Source: Otis tarda (Eukaryota > Chordata > Aves > Otidiformes > Otididae). Taken from it: 64,000 nucleotides of DNA. The translations under genes were made by a program, and so were the position numbers. Shown here in pieces: positions 1-12,100 of the stretch (position 1 is the stretch's first letter; each line of letters begins with the position of its first letter). The stretch lies in the NCBI GenBank assembly GCA_026413225.1, contig CM048553.1, forward strand, positions 135,314,190 through 135,378,189, read 5' to 3'. The notes under the pieces were generated by a model. It was not told the origin of the DNA. It saw only the letters and a program-made list of their open reading frames with translations, and did not search any database.

Positions 1-3000
1 ATAACACTGGAGAATAAGAGGAGACTGGATGTATCAGTCTCAGCAGAGCCTTCTGCTTTGCTTCGTTTCACAGTCTAGGCTTTAGATTATCTAGCAGCAC
101 CTATATTAAGTGTTGAACCTTAGCATGGAGGCCACGCTGGAATTTCTGACAAACTAAATGCTGCTCAACGGCCTCTGAACCATCACTGATATAAAGGCCC
201 TCTGTTTTCATCATTGGCTTTAGGTTAGTAGTTTGGTTTCAGAAAGGGATTAAGCTCTTCTTTGTCCCTCACACCATAAACTTGCCAAATGCTCTCCAAA
301 TTCAGGAGAGCATTTCATTCTGTTTCACAGTAAGTTTTGTAGTCCTGATGAATCAGAAACCTGTCATGGACTCTAAAAGGACAATTTTTGGCCTCTGACC
401 TAAGAACAGCTCCGATCATGCATGCCTGAACAAGGGTGATGATAATTATCGAGTTTTTTCACCAAGATGGAGATTCACTGCATCAGCTCCTAAGACACAG
501 AAGTGGCCTTGCAACAAATGGTGCGTATTCCAAAACAAAAATTAAAACTTGTTTCTTCCTTTCTGCAAGATGTGATTCTCAAAGGCTGTTTGACTAATTT
601 GTGTAAATTCTTGAACAGGGTACGTGCAGCTGCAGATATCATCCAATGTGGTCCAATCTGATAGTAAAGGAACCAACACCATATTTGGTCAGATTTTTCT
701 ATCCATCCCATCAGTAACAGGAGTGCTATTCCAGATACCCAAACATTTAAGGAGATCTGTAACTCTAATTAACAGCATGGACTGAAATATTAGTCTTTGC
801 TAATTGAAGAGGCAGTTGTATAACTTAATGATATTGTAGTTGCTGAGAACACTGCATGGAGGAAAGAAGGACCAGGTTCTCAGCCCACCTATTCAGAGAT
901 AACTTTATGATTCTGTAAGTTTAAATTTTGATTTTTGCCATTAACTTTGCTATTGTGAAGTGTTGCTGCTGGCTTTCAGATAAGGGTTTTCAGCAGGTTT
1001 TTGCTGATGAAATATGTGAAAGTAATTCCTTTTGTTTCTTTATTTTAGTAAAGGCTCCTGAAAAACAATTATTTGGTGAGAGAAACAAGGAAGATTCATA
1101 TAGTTTCCCTTAAGGCTCTCACTAATCACAGCTTCAAAAGCATTCACAAAAGCCCCTACTGTCAGAGAGTACGACTGTTTTGCATCTCTGATATGCCACA
1201 GATTTATGCTGTCATCATAGGGGAGCATTCATCCCTTAGAACTAGGGATTCTCAGAGGTGCCTGACACTGAGTAGGGTAATGATCCCACTTGGGATCTCT
1301 GTAAGTTGGGTAGGGTTTTCTGTTACGAAATCTGACACAAGCCTAGTCACAAGTCACAAGTGCTCAAGTCAACCTCCAAACATCAGCAGCTCACGGTCAT
1401 TTTTACTCATTGAGATTTGACATTAATACAAAAAAATCTGAAAGAACATAGTTATTTTATTCACTAAAACTCTATTCCTTTATTATGCATTCCAGTTATG
1501 TGCTGGCTTGTGCTGGCCCCAAATGTTTAAAGTCTGCTGGTGAGGGAGCTAGCAGAGACATAATTCAAATAAAATGATGCTGATACTGTAGAAAAACATG
1601 AAAATACGAGGATTGCGGGTAGTCTTCATATAATCCAGATGATGGAACGATAGTTATGTATGAGTAGACTGTGCTTCCAGTAGTTTATTCAAAAATAGTT
1701 TACTGTACAATTAGTGAGTAGTGTAGCTTTTGCTATCTCCCCCAAATTCCCCATTTATTCAGTGCATTATTTAGCAACACAAATTGATACTTAAGCGAAT
1801 AATCGCCTCAAAAGAATAGACCCTCATGACTAAGCAGTCAACTTTCCAAGTGTATAAATGGTAACAGATATCTTTTTCTTTTTCCCGTGACATTAAGGAT
1901 GTATCTATGTTAGCTGTGCTCTTCAGATCCACTGCATATCAGCTCTTACTGGTTCACACTACTTGCTAATGTAGACGTAGCATAAAAGCCTAGTCACAGA
2001 CCAGAAAGCTATTGTGTTAAACTATGTTGAAACATAGAGAAAAATAAGATAATTCCTCATCTAAAAAAAAAACCAACCATCAAATTATGGTACATTTGAA
2101 ATGAGAGACAGCAAAGACATGACAGAAGACAATGGGCAGTGTTAGCCATCAAAGCAGGCTGTGGAATCAGCTGTCCTTCCATTCTTCCTCCTTTCCATCA
2201 AGGAAAAGGACAGTTTTAAGGAGTCTTCTGAGTGGTTTTTTTTTTTTTTGTAGAGCTTCTTCCAAGCATGAAGGGATGCTTAAATGCATGCTTGCTTGAA
2301 AACTTAAACAAACACTTGCTGATCAGAGACAAGAGCTGGCACTTTGATTCCCAGTTTCATCTAACAGGTCAGCAGAAAGACGCCTGCAAAGGACCTTGAA
2401 AGTCAAAGCAAATTGTGTGTGTTTAATGTGACAGAGAAGACATTTGAGATTCAAAGCGGTGGTGACACACTCTGAAACACAGAACAAGAAAATTGTCTTA
2501 GCAAGGTTGTGTTTCCCAGTGCTGGAGGAAAGTGCACTGCAACAGTGAGCATGTGAGACCCTGACAACCTCAATTCATTTTTAGCTGGTTGGCTGAAGAG
2601 ACTCTGCTCCCTGCTATCTTAACAAAAGGAACTGGAAAGATTTACCTGTAGCTTGGATGAGGCATGGATCATAGGCATGAATTGTTATTGGTAACTGGTA
2701 TTAGCCCCCTTGCCCAAGCAAAGAAGAGTGTTAAAAGGCCATTTTCCCCCTAGTGACCTTGCAGTTAATAATCAGAAATCTGGCAAAAGGCCAGTCTGTT
2801 TGGTCTGTGTGAAGATTATCCACCTGAATGGATATTTAGAGATAATACTGGGTTTTCATCTACGAGAGATGTGTAAGGGAGAAGGAAAGGAAAAAAGGCT
2901 ACAGAGTTCAGTGAAGCCCTTACAGAAGCTGGAGGAGATAAAGAGTGTGTTCCAGGTGAGAAGTTATATGAGATGTCTTACTGAGGACTAATAAACACAA

Positions 3001-4464
3001 GTTAAATCCTATGGTTTTCTGTGTAGTCCTATTTTTATTGTTTGATTTATTTGGCAGTTTTGCAATGAAAAATATGTGTTTGTCTGGTTTTTTTTCTTCT
3101 GAATAACTCCTTTGGGAAGTGTAGACAGTTTGTATTTCAAAAACCTGTAGCTGTATACGAGCAATACTTGACAATGACACATCCAAGAAATGCTAGGTAG
3201 GAAATGAAAAAAACTATGTTAAATATAAGCATGGAAAAGAGCCATGATGTTTGTAGAAAAGCTTTAAGAACTCCACATACCTTCTTTACACTCAGTGTAC
3301 TCAGCATGCCAACAGAAAAATAATTCTTAGATCAACAATATTGCCCAGAAATTATAGTTACAGACCTTTACATTATCTTCTTTTTGGATGTCCAAAATTG
3401 TCTGGTCATTGTATACAATTCTCAAGAAAAAAATAAAAATGTAATTATTTTACATATTAATTGTCTTTTCTGATACTGATTCATGGTATACTATGTGTGT
3501 CTCATGGTTCTGGGTTTGGAAGGGTATGCATCTACCCTGTTCCTTGATACTGTTGATTTGTGCTTATTAATTCCTAATCATCTTTTTACCACCACAGAAT
3601 GGCATTTCTGAGCTATGGTCTTCTGTGTATACATGGAAAATTGGTAAATTTGTTGTGATAACTTCCGCTAGGATCAAGGGAGAATAATTTTATTTTCTAA
3701 CACCTAGCCTGAAAGTCCTTCCATTTACTCAGAACAAGTCTGTTTGGTCAAACTTTTAATCTGAAAGTGGGTATGGGAGATAGATGGAAACAAGAACAGT
3801 AACTTTTCATCAATCTTTTCCTCCTGTTACGGTAGTTTTCCTGTCAGTCAAAATTACAGTGTTTTCTTTTATTTTTATTCTGAGAACAAATGCTTATTTA
3901 CAGGATATGAAACCAAGGGATATTCTCTGTATCCATACTCAGTTAATGGCAGAGCATGTGGAGAGACAAAAGCAGGTAGTTTCTGGTGAGAGCCTGTGAA
4001 ATGATCAGATGGTGTGAAATACATGACAGGAATGCTCATTGAGGCCAAGCATCTCTCTGTATTTATTCCTGACAGTATGCAAGTGTTTCAAATAGGGGAC
4101 GTTCTCAGTCGTGCCTCTTTTGGAGTCTTGAAGTTTTCTGGGCTTTCCAAGACAGGTGACACATGAAACTAGATAAGGATAAAATTTCACACAGATGCAT
4201 GGATAGCATCAATCATCTTATTCAGGAAGTATGTGTTCCTGACCATCTTTCTTGGAGATGATTTCTCTTTCCAAGCAAATATAAAGGGCAGTAGACCATA
4301 AGGAACACTGCTTCAATTATTGACATAGTACTTACTGTTTTTGAAGAGGAAGCAGATCACTTAACTTCTAAAAATCTTATCTTTGATTGACTTTAACTCA
4401 TGAGAGGCAAATACTTCCTCACCTGTAGATGTCCTGTCAGGTGAAATGTTGTCATGTCTTGTGT
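1..4464. other. Intergenic DNA, no gene recognised
   Basis: AT-rich sequence with many short homopolymer runs, for example poly-T near 2238. Open frames are short, overlap on both strands and show no domain or codon pattern I recognise. No CR1 3' end, LTR end or tRNA-like fold was noticed. Diverged ancient repeats cannot be excluded by eye. Confidence 0.6.
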
Positions 4465-4812
4465 GTAGGTAATGGTTTTGGCTGGGAGGGAGTTAATTTT
4501 CTCCCCAGTAGCTGCTGAGTTTTGGATTTAGTATGGGATTTGGTATGTGAAGAATGTTGATAATACACTGATGTTATGAGTTGTTGCTAGGAGACCAAGG
4601 ACTTTTTCAGCTTCCCAGGTCTCGCTAAAGTGCAGGTGCAAGAAGCTGGGAGGGGTATAGCCAGTACAGCTGACCCAAACTGGCCAAAGAGAGTATTCCA
4701 TACCACAGACATCATGCTCAGTCTATAAGTGGGGGCTGGCCAGTGGGCAGAAATTGAGGAATTGCTGTTCCGAGATCACTGCTCAGGGTCGTTCCCAGAT
4801 CACTCTCAGTTC

Positions 4813-4836
4813 CATAGAATCATAGAATCATAGAAT
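4813..4836 (-). repeat. CR1 3'-terminal octamer repeats
   Basis: Three tandem CATAGAAT units on the plus strand (ATTCTATG in CR1 sense). Short octamer arrays are the 3' terminus of CR1, used for priming on the target. This fixes the 3' end of the element. Confidence 0.9.
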
Positions 4837-4907
4837 CACATGGTTGGATGGGACCTATAAGATCATCTAGTCCAACCGTCTTCCCACTACCATTGCTGTC
4901 ACAGCTA

Positions 4908-7817
4908 CTAAACCATATATTGTAGCTTCTCATCAAGCCGCCTCTTGAACACTGCCAGGGATGGCGACTCCACCACCTCCCTGGGCAGGCCATTCCAGTG
5001 CCTGACCACTCTTTGAGAGAAAAAGTTTTTCCTCACGTCCAATCTAAACCTCCTCTGGTACAACTTGTGGCCATTTCCTCGGGTCCTGCTTGTTGCCTGG
5101 AAGAAGAGGCCAAACCCCTGTTCATCACAACCTGCCTTCAGGAAGCTGTAGAGTGCAATGAGGTCTCCCCTGAGCCTCCTCTTCTCCAGACTAAACAATC
5201 CCAACTCTCTCAGCCGCTCCTCATAAAACTTGTGCTCCAGACCCCTCACAAGCTTTGTTGCCCTTCTCTGGACACGTTCCAGGGCTTCAATGTCTTTCTT
5301 GTAGTGAGGGGCCCAAAACTGAACACAATACTCAAGGTGCGGCCTCACCAGTGCCGAATACAGGGGGATGATTACCTCCCTGCTCCTGCTGGCCACACTA
5401 TTTCTAATGCAGGCCAGGATGCCGTTGGCCCTCTTGGCCACCTGGGCACACTGTCAGCTCATGTTCAGCTGAGCATCAACCAAGACCCCCAGGTCCCTTT
5501 CCTCTTCACAATCCTCCAGCCACTCAGCTCCGAGCCTATAGCGCTGCATGGGGTTGTTGTGGCCAAAGTGCAGGACCCGACACTTGGCCTTGTTGAACCT
5601 CATCCCATTCAGCTCAGACCAGCGATCCAGCCTATCCAGATCCCTCTGAAGGGCCTCCCTACCCTCAGGCAGATCAATACCGCCACCCAACTTGGTGTCA
5701 TCTGCAAACTTACTGAGGGTACACTCAATCCCCTCGTCTAGGTCATCAATAAAGATATTGAACAAGATGGGCCCAAGTACCGACCCCTGGGGGACACCAC
5801 TTGTAACAGGCTGCCAGCTGGACTTGACTCCATTAACTACTACCCGCTGGGCACGGCTCCCTAGCCAGTTCTTTATCCAAAGAAGGGTATACCTACCCAG
5901 TCCACAGGCAGCCAGTTTCCCTAGGAGAATACTGTGAGAGACCGTGTTAAAGGCTTTGCTGAAGTCCAGGTAGACCACATCAACAGCCTTTCCCTCATCC
6001 ACCAGTCTGGTCACCCAGTCATAAAAGGAAATGAGGTTGGTCAAGCATGACCTGCCTTTCGTGAACCCGTGCTGGCTGGGCCTGATCCCCTGGATGCCAC
6101 TCATATGCCGAGTGATCTCACCCAAGATGATTTGCTCCATAACTTTCCCGGGTACTGAGGTCAGGCTGACAGGCCTGTAGTTCCCCGGATCCTCCTTATG
6201 GCCCTTCTTGTAGATGGGAGTCACATCGGCAAGCCTCCAGTCCTCCGGGACCTCCCCAGATAACCAGGAGCGCTGGTAGATGGCCGAGAGCGGCTCGGCA
6301 ATCACCCCCACCAACTCCCTTAGCACCCTAGGATGGAGCCCGTCCAGTCCCATGGACTTGTGGCAGTCCAGATGGAGAAGGAGCTCTCTAACTGTCTCCA
6401 CCTGTACCACAGGGGGTGTAATCGGCCTGGCATCCCAGACTTCCAGATTAGGGCATAAAGTGCCCTGAGGATAACTGATCTGCCTATTAAAGGCAGAAGT
6501 AAAGAAGGCGTTGGGGACCTCAGCCTTCTCCTTATCCTCAGTGATCACATTCCCCGCTGCATCAAGTAAAGGGTGTAAATTCTCCTTATTTCTTCTCTTA
6601 CCACTGATATATTTGTAAAAGGATTTCTTGTTCTCTTTTACTGCAGTGGCCAATCTGAGTTCATGCTGAGCTTTTGCCTTCCTAACTTCCTCCCTGCATA
6701 CCTTAGAAACTTCTTTGTAATCTCCCCAAGTAGCCTGTCCCTTCTTCCAGAGGACATAGACTCTCTTTTTCTTCCGGAGTCTCAACATTAGTTCCCGGTT
6801 CATCCACACCGGTCTTCTTCCCCTACGGCTCGCCTTACGGCATACAGGAACAGCCTGTTCTTGTGCCTTTAAGATCTCCATCTTGAGGAGCGTCCAGGCT
6901 TCCTGGACCCCTTTACCCTTAAGGAGCGACTCCCAAGGGACCCTCACAACAAGCGTCCTGAACAAGTCAAAGTCCGCCCTCTTGAAGTTCAGGATAGGCG
7001 TTCTGCTAGTGATCCTTCTGACATCTCCAAGAATAGAGAATTCTACAATTTCATGGTCGCTCTGCCCAAGACAGTGCCCAACCTTCACGTCTCCCACCAG
7101 ACCTTCTCTATTAGTAAAGAGTAAGTCAATCAGGGCACCACCCCTGGTAGGCTCTCGTACCAGCTGCATAAAGAAACTATCATCTTCCACACCCTCTAGG
7201 AACCTTTTGGACTGTTTCCTCTGCGCTGTATGATATTCCCAGCATATATCAGGGAAGTTGAAGTCTCCCACAAGAACGAGCGCTGGCGATTGCGCAACTT
7301 GCTCAAGCTGCTCACAGAACGCCTCGTCCTTCTCTTCATCCTGATTAGGCGGTCTATAACAGACCCCCACCACGATGTCACCCCTACAGGCCTTTCCTCT
7401 GAACCTTATCCATAGACACTCAACTGTATCATTCCCAACCCCAAGCTCTTCAACATCAAAATAGTCTTTAATATAAAGGGCCACACCACCACCCTTCCTT
7501 CCTCGTCTATCCCTTCTGAAGAGCTTGTAGCCTTCCATCGCAGCACTCCAGTCGTGGGAGTGGTCCCACCACGTTTCAGTAATGGCAACCAGGTCATAGT
7601 TATCCTGGTGCACAATCGCTTCCAGCTCCTCCTGCTTGTTACTCATGCTGCGTGCATTGGTGTACATGCACTTCAGCCGAGACAGCTGCCTCAGCCCCAG
7701 ATCGAGCACCGTTCCCCTGGGCTCTTCCCTTGAGGGCCTTGTTTTGTCCCCTTCCCCCTTCATAGCTAATTTAAAGATCTGTTGATAAGCCCCGCCAGCT
7801 CCTGTGCTAGGATTCAT
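4908..7817 (-). pseudogene. CR1 ORF2 (endonuclease/reverse transcriptase) with one in-frame TGA
   Basis: The frame of 970 codons including its final stop is open except for one TGA at 5456-5454. The start is taken at the ATG at 7817 because the frame above it has only a TTG, and this ATG overlaps the ORF1 stop as ATGA. The N-terminal APE-type endonuclease shows [21 protein letters not shown] and QSDHEIVEF. The reverse transcriptase shows [42 protein letters not shown] and the FADD catalytic box ([11 protein letters not shown]). The C-terminal region has [19 protein letters not shown] and [15 protein letters not shown], both typical of CR1. The CR1 copy at 48 kb has Arg (CGG) where this one has TGA (LNMS-stop-QCA). 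The break falls after the RT core, so a truncated product would keep EN and RT but lose about 180 residues. Confidence 0.92.
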
Positions 7818-8848
7818 TGCCCCCTGTAAGAAAGGTGGGTTCCACAAACAGAAGACAGGCCAGGGGCCGAGTAAACTGCCCCATGATCAAAGAACCCAAA
7901 GTTTCTCTCTCGACACCAGCCTCTAAGCCAATTATTCATTAATGGAACTTTCCAAGCCCACTCCGTGCCGCTCGCTGACCCTGAAGGTATAGAACAGAAG
8001 ATCACTTGAGCTCCCGCTCCTTGAACCAAACGCCCTAAACCCCTGAAATCTCTTTTCATAGTTCGTAGGCTTCTCTGTGCAATTTCATCACTGCCCACTT
8101 GAACTATGAGGAGTGGAAAATGATCAGTGGGCCTAACCAGCTGTGGGAGTTTCCGGGTTATGTCTCTGACCCGGGCCCCAGGAAGGCAGCACACCTCCCT
8201 ACGGGTAGGGTCAGGCTGGCATATTGGGCCCTCTGTCCCTCTCAGAAGGGAGTCACCTACAACTATCACCCTTCTTTCTTTTTTGGAGGAGGCAGTCTTC
8301 AAGTGTGGATCCGACTGCCTCACCTTATGCAAGGTAGGAGGCGGCGTTCCCACGTCATCCTCACTCGCCTCTCCCTCCGGTTTCAGGGCTTCAAACCTGT
8401 TACACAGAGGGACCTGGGGAACCGAGGTAGGTCGGGATGGGGGTTGCCTGCGACGCCAACCTGGGACCTGCTGCCATCCCTCCTCTCCTCTCAAGCAGTC
8501 CGTCTCCGCTTGACTATGGCAAGGGAGAGTGTCCACTACTCCCTCAGTCCGGGGGGTGCAATCTCTGCGTCTTTCTCGCAGAGAGTCACTCCACCAGTCA
8601 ATCTCCCGCTCGCACTCTCTGATACTCCGTAACCTCTCTATGTCCTCCCTAAGCTCCACCACCAGACTGAGCAGCTCGTCCAGCTGCTCACACCTCGCAC
8701 AGGTGGCATCCTTCCCGTCCTCACCTGGCAGCAGCAGGCACAGGCACTCCCTGCAGCCAGAGACCTGAACTGCCGCATTTTTGGGCAGACCTTCTGTCTG
8801 GGTTGCCACAGTCTTCTTGGGGGAAGCCCGCTTCCTGGTGAGGACCAT
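7814..8848 (-). CDS. CR1 ORF1 protein (esterase-type), apparently intact
   Basis: An open frame of 344 codons. The chosen start is the first ATG (8848), which gives [12 protein letters not shown]; the frame is open about 10 codons further upstream but without an ATG. Residues about 35-60 hold paired cysteines (CRECLCL, then CARCEQ), followed by a short coiled-coil-like Leu/Glu stretch. The C-terminal half is an SGNH-hydrolase/esterase-like domain: block I is VVGDSLLRG, a middle block is QVGSDEI, and a late block is GTHLSYRG. In this family the last block normally carries Asp-x-x-His; here the Asp position appears to be Cys, so catalytic activity is doubtful. Known CR1 ORF1 proteins bind RNA and support retrotransposition. 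The frame ends in TGA overlapping the ORF2 ATG. Confidence 0.85.
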   Translation of the reverse strand: MVLTRKRASPKKTVATQTEGLPKNAAVQVSGCRECLCLLLPGEDGKDATCARCEQLDELLSLVVELREDIERLRSIRECEREIDWWSDSLRERRRDCTPRTEGVVDTLPCHSQAETDCLRGEEGWQQVPGWRRRQPPSRPTSVPQVPLCNRFEALKPEGEASEDDVGTPPPTLHKVRQSDPHLKTASSKKERRVIVVGDSLLRGTEGPICQPDPTRREVCCLPGARVRDITRKLPQLVRPTDHFPLLIVQVGSDEIAQRSLRTMKRDFRGLGRLVQGAGAQVIFCSIPSGSASGTEWAWKVPLMNNWLRGWCRERNFGFFDHGAVYSAPGLSSVCGTHLSYRGQ

Positions 8849-9178
8849 GTTTAAAGCTGTGACGTCAGGGCCTGTCAATAGGAGAGCAGGTCGCCCGAGA
8901 AAAGACTAGATCCAACTCCCACTCCTGCTGCTACTGTAGTAGTCGCTGCTCGGGATGGGCTGCATCATTCATCAAGTCGTCAGGCGGTGAGAAATGGTGC
9001 GTGGTTCGTTTTGTATATTCTATTATTATTATCTCTTCCTTTGCTGTCCTATTAAACTATCTTTATCTCAGCCCATGAGTTTTACTTTTTTCCAAGTCTC
9101 ATCCCCATCCTACCGGGGAGGGAGGAGTGATCAAACAGCTGCATGGTCCTTAGTAGCCAGCTGGTTTAAACCACGACA

Positions 9179-12100
9179 GTTTATTTTATTCTTATGTTAT
9201 CAGACTTTTTTTCTGGCAGTACAGATATTTTACTCACCAGGGTATGTCTGGTGCATGGCAACATAGTGCTGAGGATGTGAATTTTCACTTGCTTGATTAA
9301 ACCGAGAATAGTCTCATCAATGATCACATATATATGTAACAACATCCATACTAATAGCATCTTAGGTCTATAATATTAAGATGCCTATTCCAGATCTTTC
9401 AGGCATTAGAGTAGCTGTCACCACGCCACAGAAAGGAGCATAAAGCAAGGAAATACACAGTCAGACATCTCCCGGGTAGTTATGGTGGAAAGCTAACGCC
9501 ACTTCTCCAGACAGGCCCTGCAGAATCCGATTTGAGCTCTTTTTGCTCTGGCAGATATTCCAGAAGGTATTTGGCTGTTGCTGGGGTTTCCATACATGTA
9601 AGTGGTATTGTCCATAGTTTGGCACACATCTGAGTTTTTTTGCTATAACCCGATACTTTGGCAATGGCATTTCACAGCCTGACACAGTATGACATACCTC
9701 TTTTGCACTCATGTAGATGCTAGGTATCTTAAACAACAAAAAGCTGTAGCTTTTCTCATATGTATCTTAGTAATTTTCCATTCCTTCACATTGCTTTCTG
9801 GGTCATGATTTTTAGATAAAATTCATAAGTCCATATCCTCCCCATCTCATTGAAGTGAGAAGCCCCATTATCTTCAGCAGGGCAAATGACACTTAGATAC
9901 CGTGATGTGTGAAGGTGCTATGCCCCATTAATATGTCAAATATTGCCTGTGTTTTTGCCTATACTATATCCTATTAGAATATTAGTGACCTTTAGAGATA
10001 AACAGATCAGATGAGGCAGTACAACATTATCTTGTTACATCTGAACAGATACACAGAGAAATGACATCAAGATCAGTATAAAGCTTTGAGAGATCAGCTG
10101 GGTAGTCTGAGGAGGATGCTATGTGTTTGCTCAACACAACCCTTGAAATATGAAGAAGTTCTCAATTTGCTTCTTTGTAAGCTAATGTCAGGAAAGAACA
10201 GTCACAGAAGCAGAGCACATCAGTAACTCTCAACTCTGGCTAAACAGTCTCCTTTTCAAAGTCACAGAAATGTCATATATGATTGTCCTACGTATGGATG
10301 AATTGACTTTGTGTTGCAGATAAGCACAGGAGCTATTTCAAGCATTTAACATGCCTGACACTCAAAATCTCTTTGTTATCTTGCATATGCAGAGAGAAGG
10401 TGAAGATCTCCAAACGTCATTTCTTCAGAGACAAGATATCACATTAGCAATAAATCACCTAATTTTTCATGTCACTTGTATTTACAATACTTAGACATAA
10501 ATCTGTAAGGCAAGAAGAAAAAATAAAGCCTTCTCAACTCATGCTTTATGTTGTATCATCAAAATCTTTACTTTGTGATCATTAATCATTATGCAAATAC
10601 AGTTTATGGGAAGTAAAACTCCGTATTTAACCTTGATTCTAGATTTGAATCTATCTTTGTTGTGACTAACTGATTACTATGTTGGGTTTTAATTTTAAAA
10701 CCAGAAGCAGAAAAGGAATACCAGCATTTCCAATATTTTCAGATCTAAACACCAATGCTGCTGTTTTCTTTGCTGCATTTCATTTCAGAACTGCCTTTAC
10801 TTTTTCTTTTTTTTGGCAATTTTAGCTTCTCTTCTAGCAGTCCCAATCTGTCCTTCTATTAGATTTTATTGTTCTCTCAACCTAAATCTTGTCACACCTT
10901 CAAATCACATTTCTTGGTTACCACTTGGCATTCTTGTACAGGATCACGTTCTTAGGCATTATCTTCTGTTCAAGGCAGAAATCTTTGATATTCCTTGCTT
11001 TCCTGTTCCACTGCCTCCTTTTGTATTCCCCGGCAAATCCCATAGAGGAGGAATATTCAAAATTGCCAGTTTATTTAGCCACTTTTGCACATCTCAATTC
11101 CAAATTATTACTGCCCTCCTTCCCATTCAAATGCTAAGGGCATACAAATAATGTTAGTTGAGAAAGGGTTACTTTCTTTAATTACTGTGATGTGTCTGGA
11201 CCTGAAATACTGGGAGATAAATCAATTACTTAGTTGAAAGTTCATAAATCTTTCAGCAGTGGTCCTGTTCCTGCTTGAAATACTCTGACCTTTGCTATCA
11301 TGTTTCTTCTGCAATTTGCCTTATTAGATAACTTGCTGCTTTAAATCGTTAATGAATTTAATGAAACAAGCAAAAAACTGCAAAGTAACTGTGAACTCTT
11401 GACTGGTGTAGTTTCTACTTAAATTAACTAGTTTTGTCACTCAGCTAATGATAGCTCCTGCAGTAAGTTGGCGTGCATATTGGTATTCCTAACAGTCTTC
11501 ATTAAAAGTGGGTAAAGTAGGTCTCAGTTCACAAATAATTTATAAAAAGCTTCAGAAAGAGTATCTGAAGAGATACTTGCAGAGATACCCTAGGAAAAAT
11601 ATTGTAGATACCTGTGTATACAGTTAAAAGTGTTAGTGCTACCCTGTGGTGACCAGCCAACCCTTATACACTGCCTTACAGCTTTGGTATTGATTACTTT
11701 TTTGTACATCTCAGGTGAAAGATGACACTGTTAGGCTGTTCGTGAATAATTTGTGTTGCAGTGAACCAGGGTAATATCCACTACGTGCAAATTTCAGAAG
11801 CCTCCGTGACTGCTGAGAATGGTCAGTGGAAATTATTGCTCTCACCTATCTGTGAAACAGCTGACTGAGCAGCAAAACCACTGAAGCTTTGTGTCCTCCA
11901 CAGCTACGCCTGGAGGTGCAGTCCCTAGATGGATTCCTTGGACTCCAAGAAAGGTTGTAGCCCTTCCCCAGAGGGGCCATGCATGCGTCTTCTCCCTTCT
12001 TCTTGACTGCTCCACACAACTTGCAGGAAATAAAAACTTCAAAACAACCTCTTCCTTTATCAAATTTGGCCAATAGATTCAAATATGTTTAGGAGGGGCC

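Larger units (their letters stand above)
4813..8937 (-). mobile_element. Near full-length CR1 LINE retrotransposon
   Basis: This is a chicken-repeat-1 (CR1) non-LTR retrotransposon of about 4.1 kb on the minus strand. It has a short 5' leader (about 8937-8849), ORF1 (8848-7814), ORF2 (7817-4908) and a short 3' UTR ending in three CATAGAAT octamers (ATTCTATG in sense) at 4813-4836. It interrupts an LTR whose two halves abut its ends. CR1 elements are usually strongly 5'-truncated, so a copy with both ORFs and only one visible nonsense codon is probably fairly young. The 5' end is fixed only by where LTR sequence resumes, so a small 5' truncation is possible. The leader is short compared with what I remember of full-length CR1. 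Confidence 0.93.
4465..9178 (+). mobile_element. Solo endogenous-retrovirus LTR, split by a CR1 insertion
   Basis: Bases 4465-4812 and about 8938-9178 together form one LTR of about 590 bp. It is the same family as the LTRs at 15478-16110 and 26087-26689. Shared landmarks are a block around GTATGGGATTTGGTATGTGA, a block around CCAAGGACTTTTTCAGCTTC, a TATA-like stretch (TCTATAAGTGGG near 4720) and the terminal AAACCACGACA. The usual start TGTCCTGGTTT has decayed here to something near TGTGTAGGTAATGG, so the left edge is good to about 10 bases. The two halves are separated by the minus-strand CR1, which landed just after CACTCTCAGTTC. No internal viral genes flank it, so it is a solo LTR. The element class (ERVL-like) is inferred from the 5-bp target duplication of the third copy. 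Confidence 0.82.

Noticed and set aside
4998-5741. A 247-codon plus-strand open frame
   Set aside because: It is the antisense of CR1 ORF2. Similar antisense frames at 8099-8632 and 48002-48439 have the same explanation.
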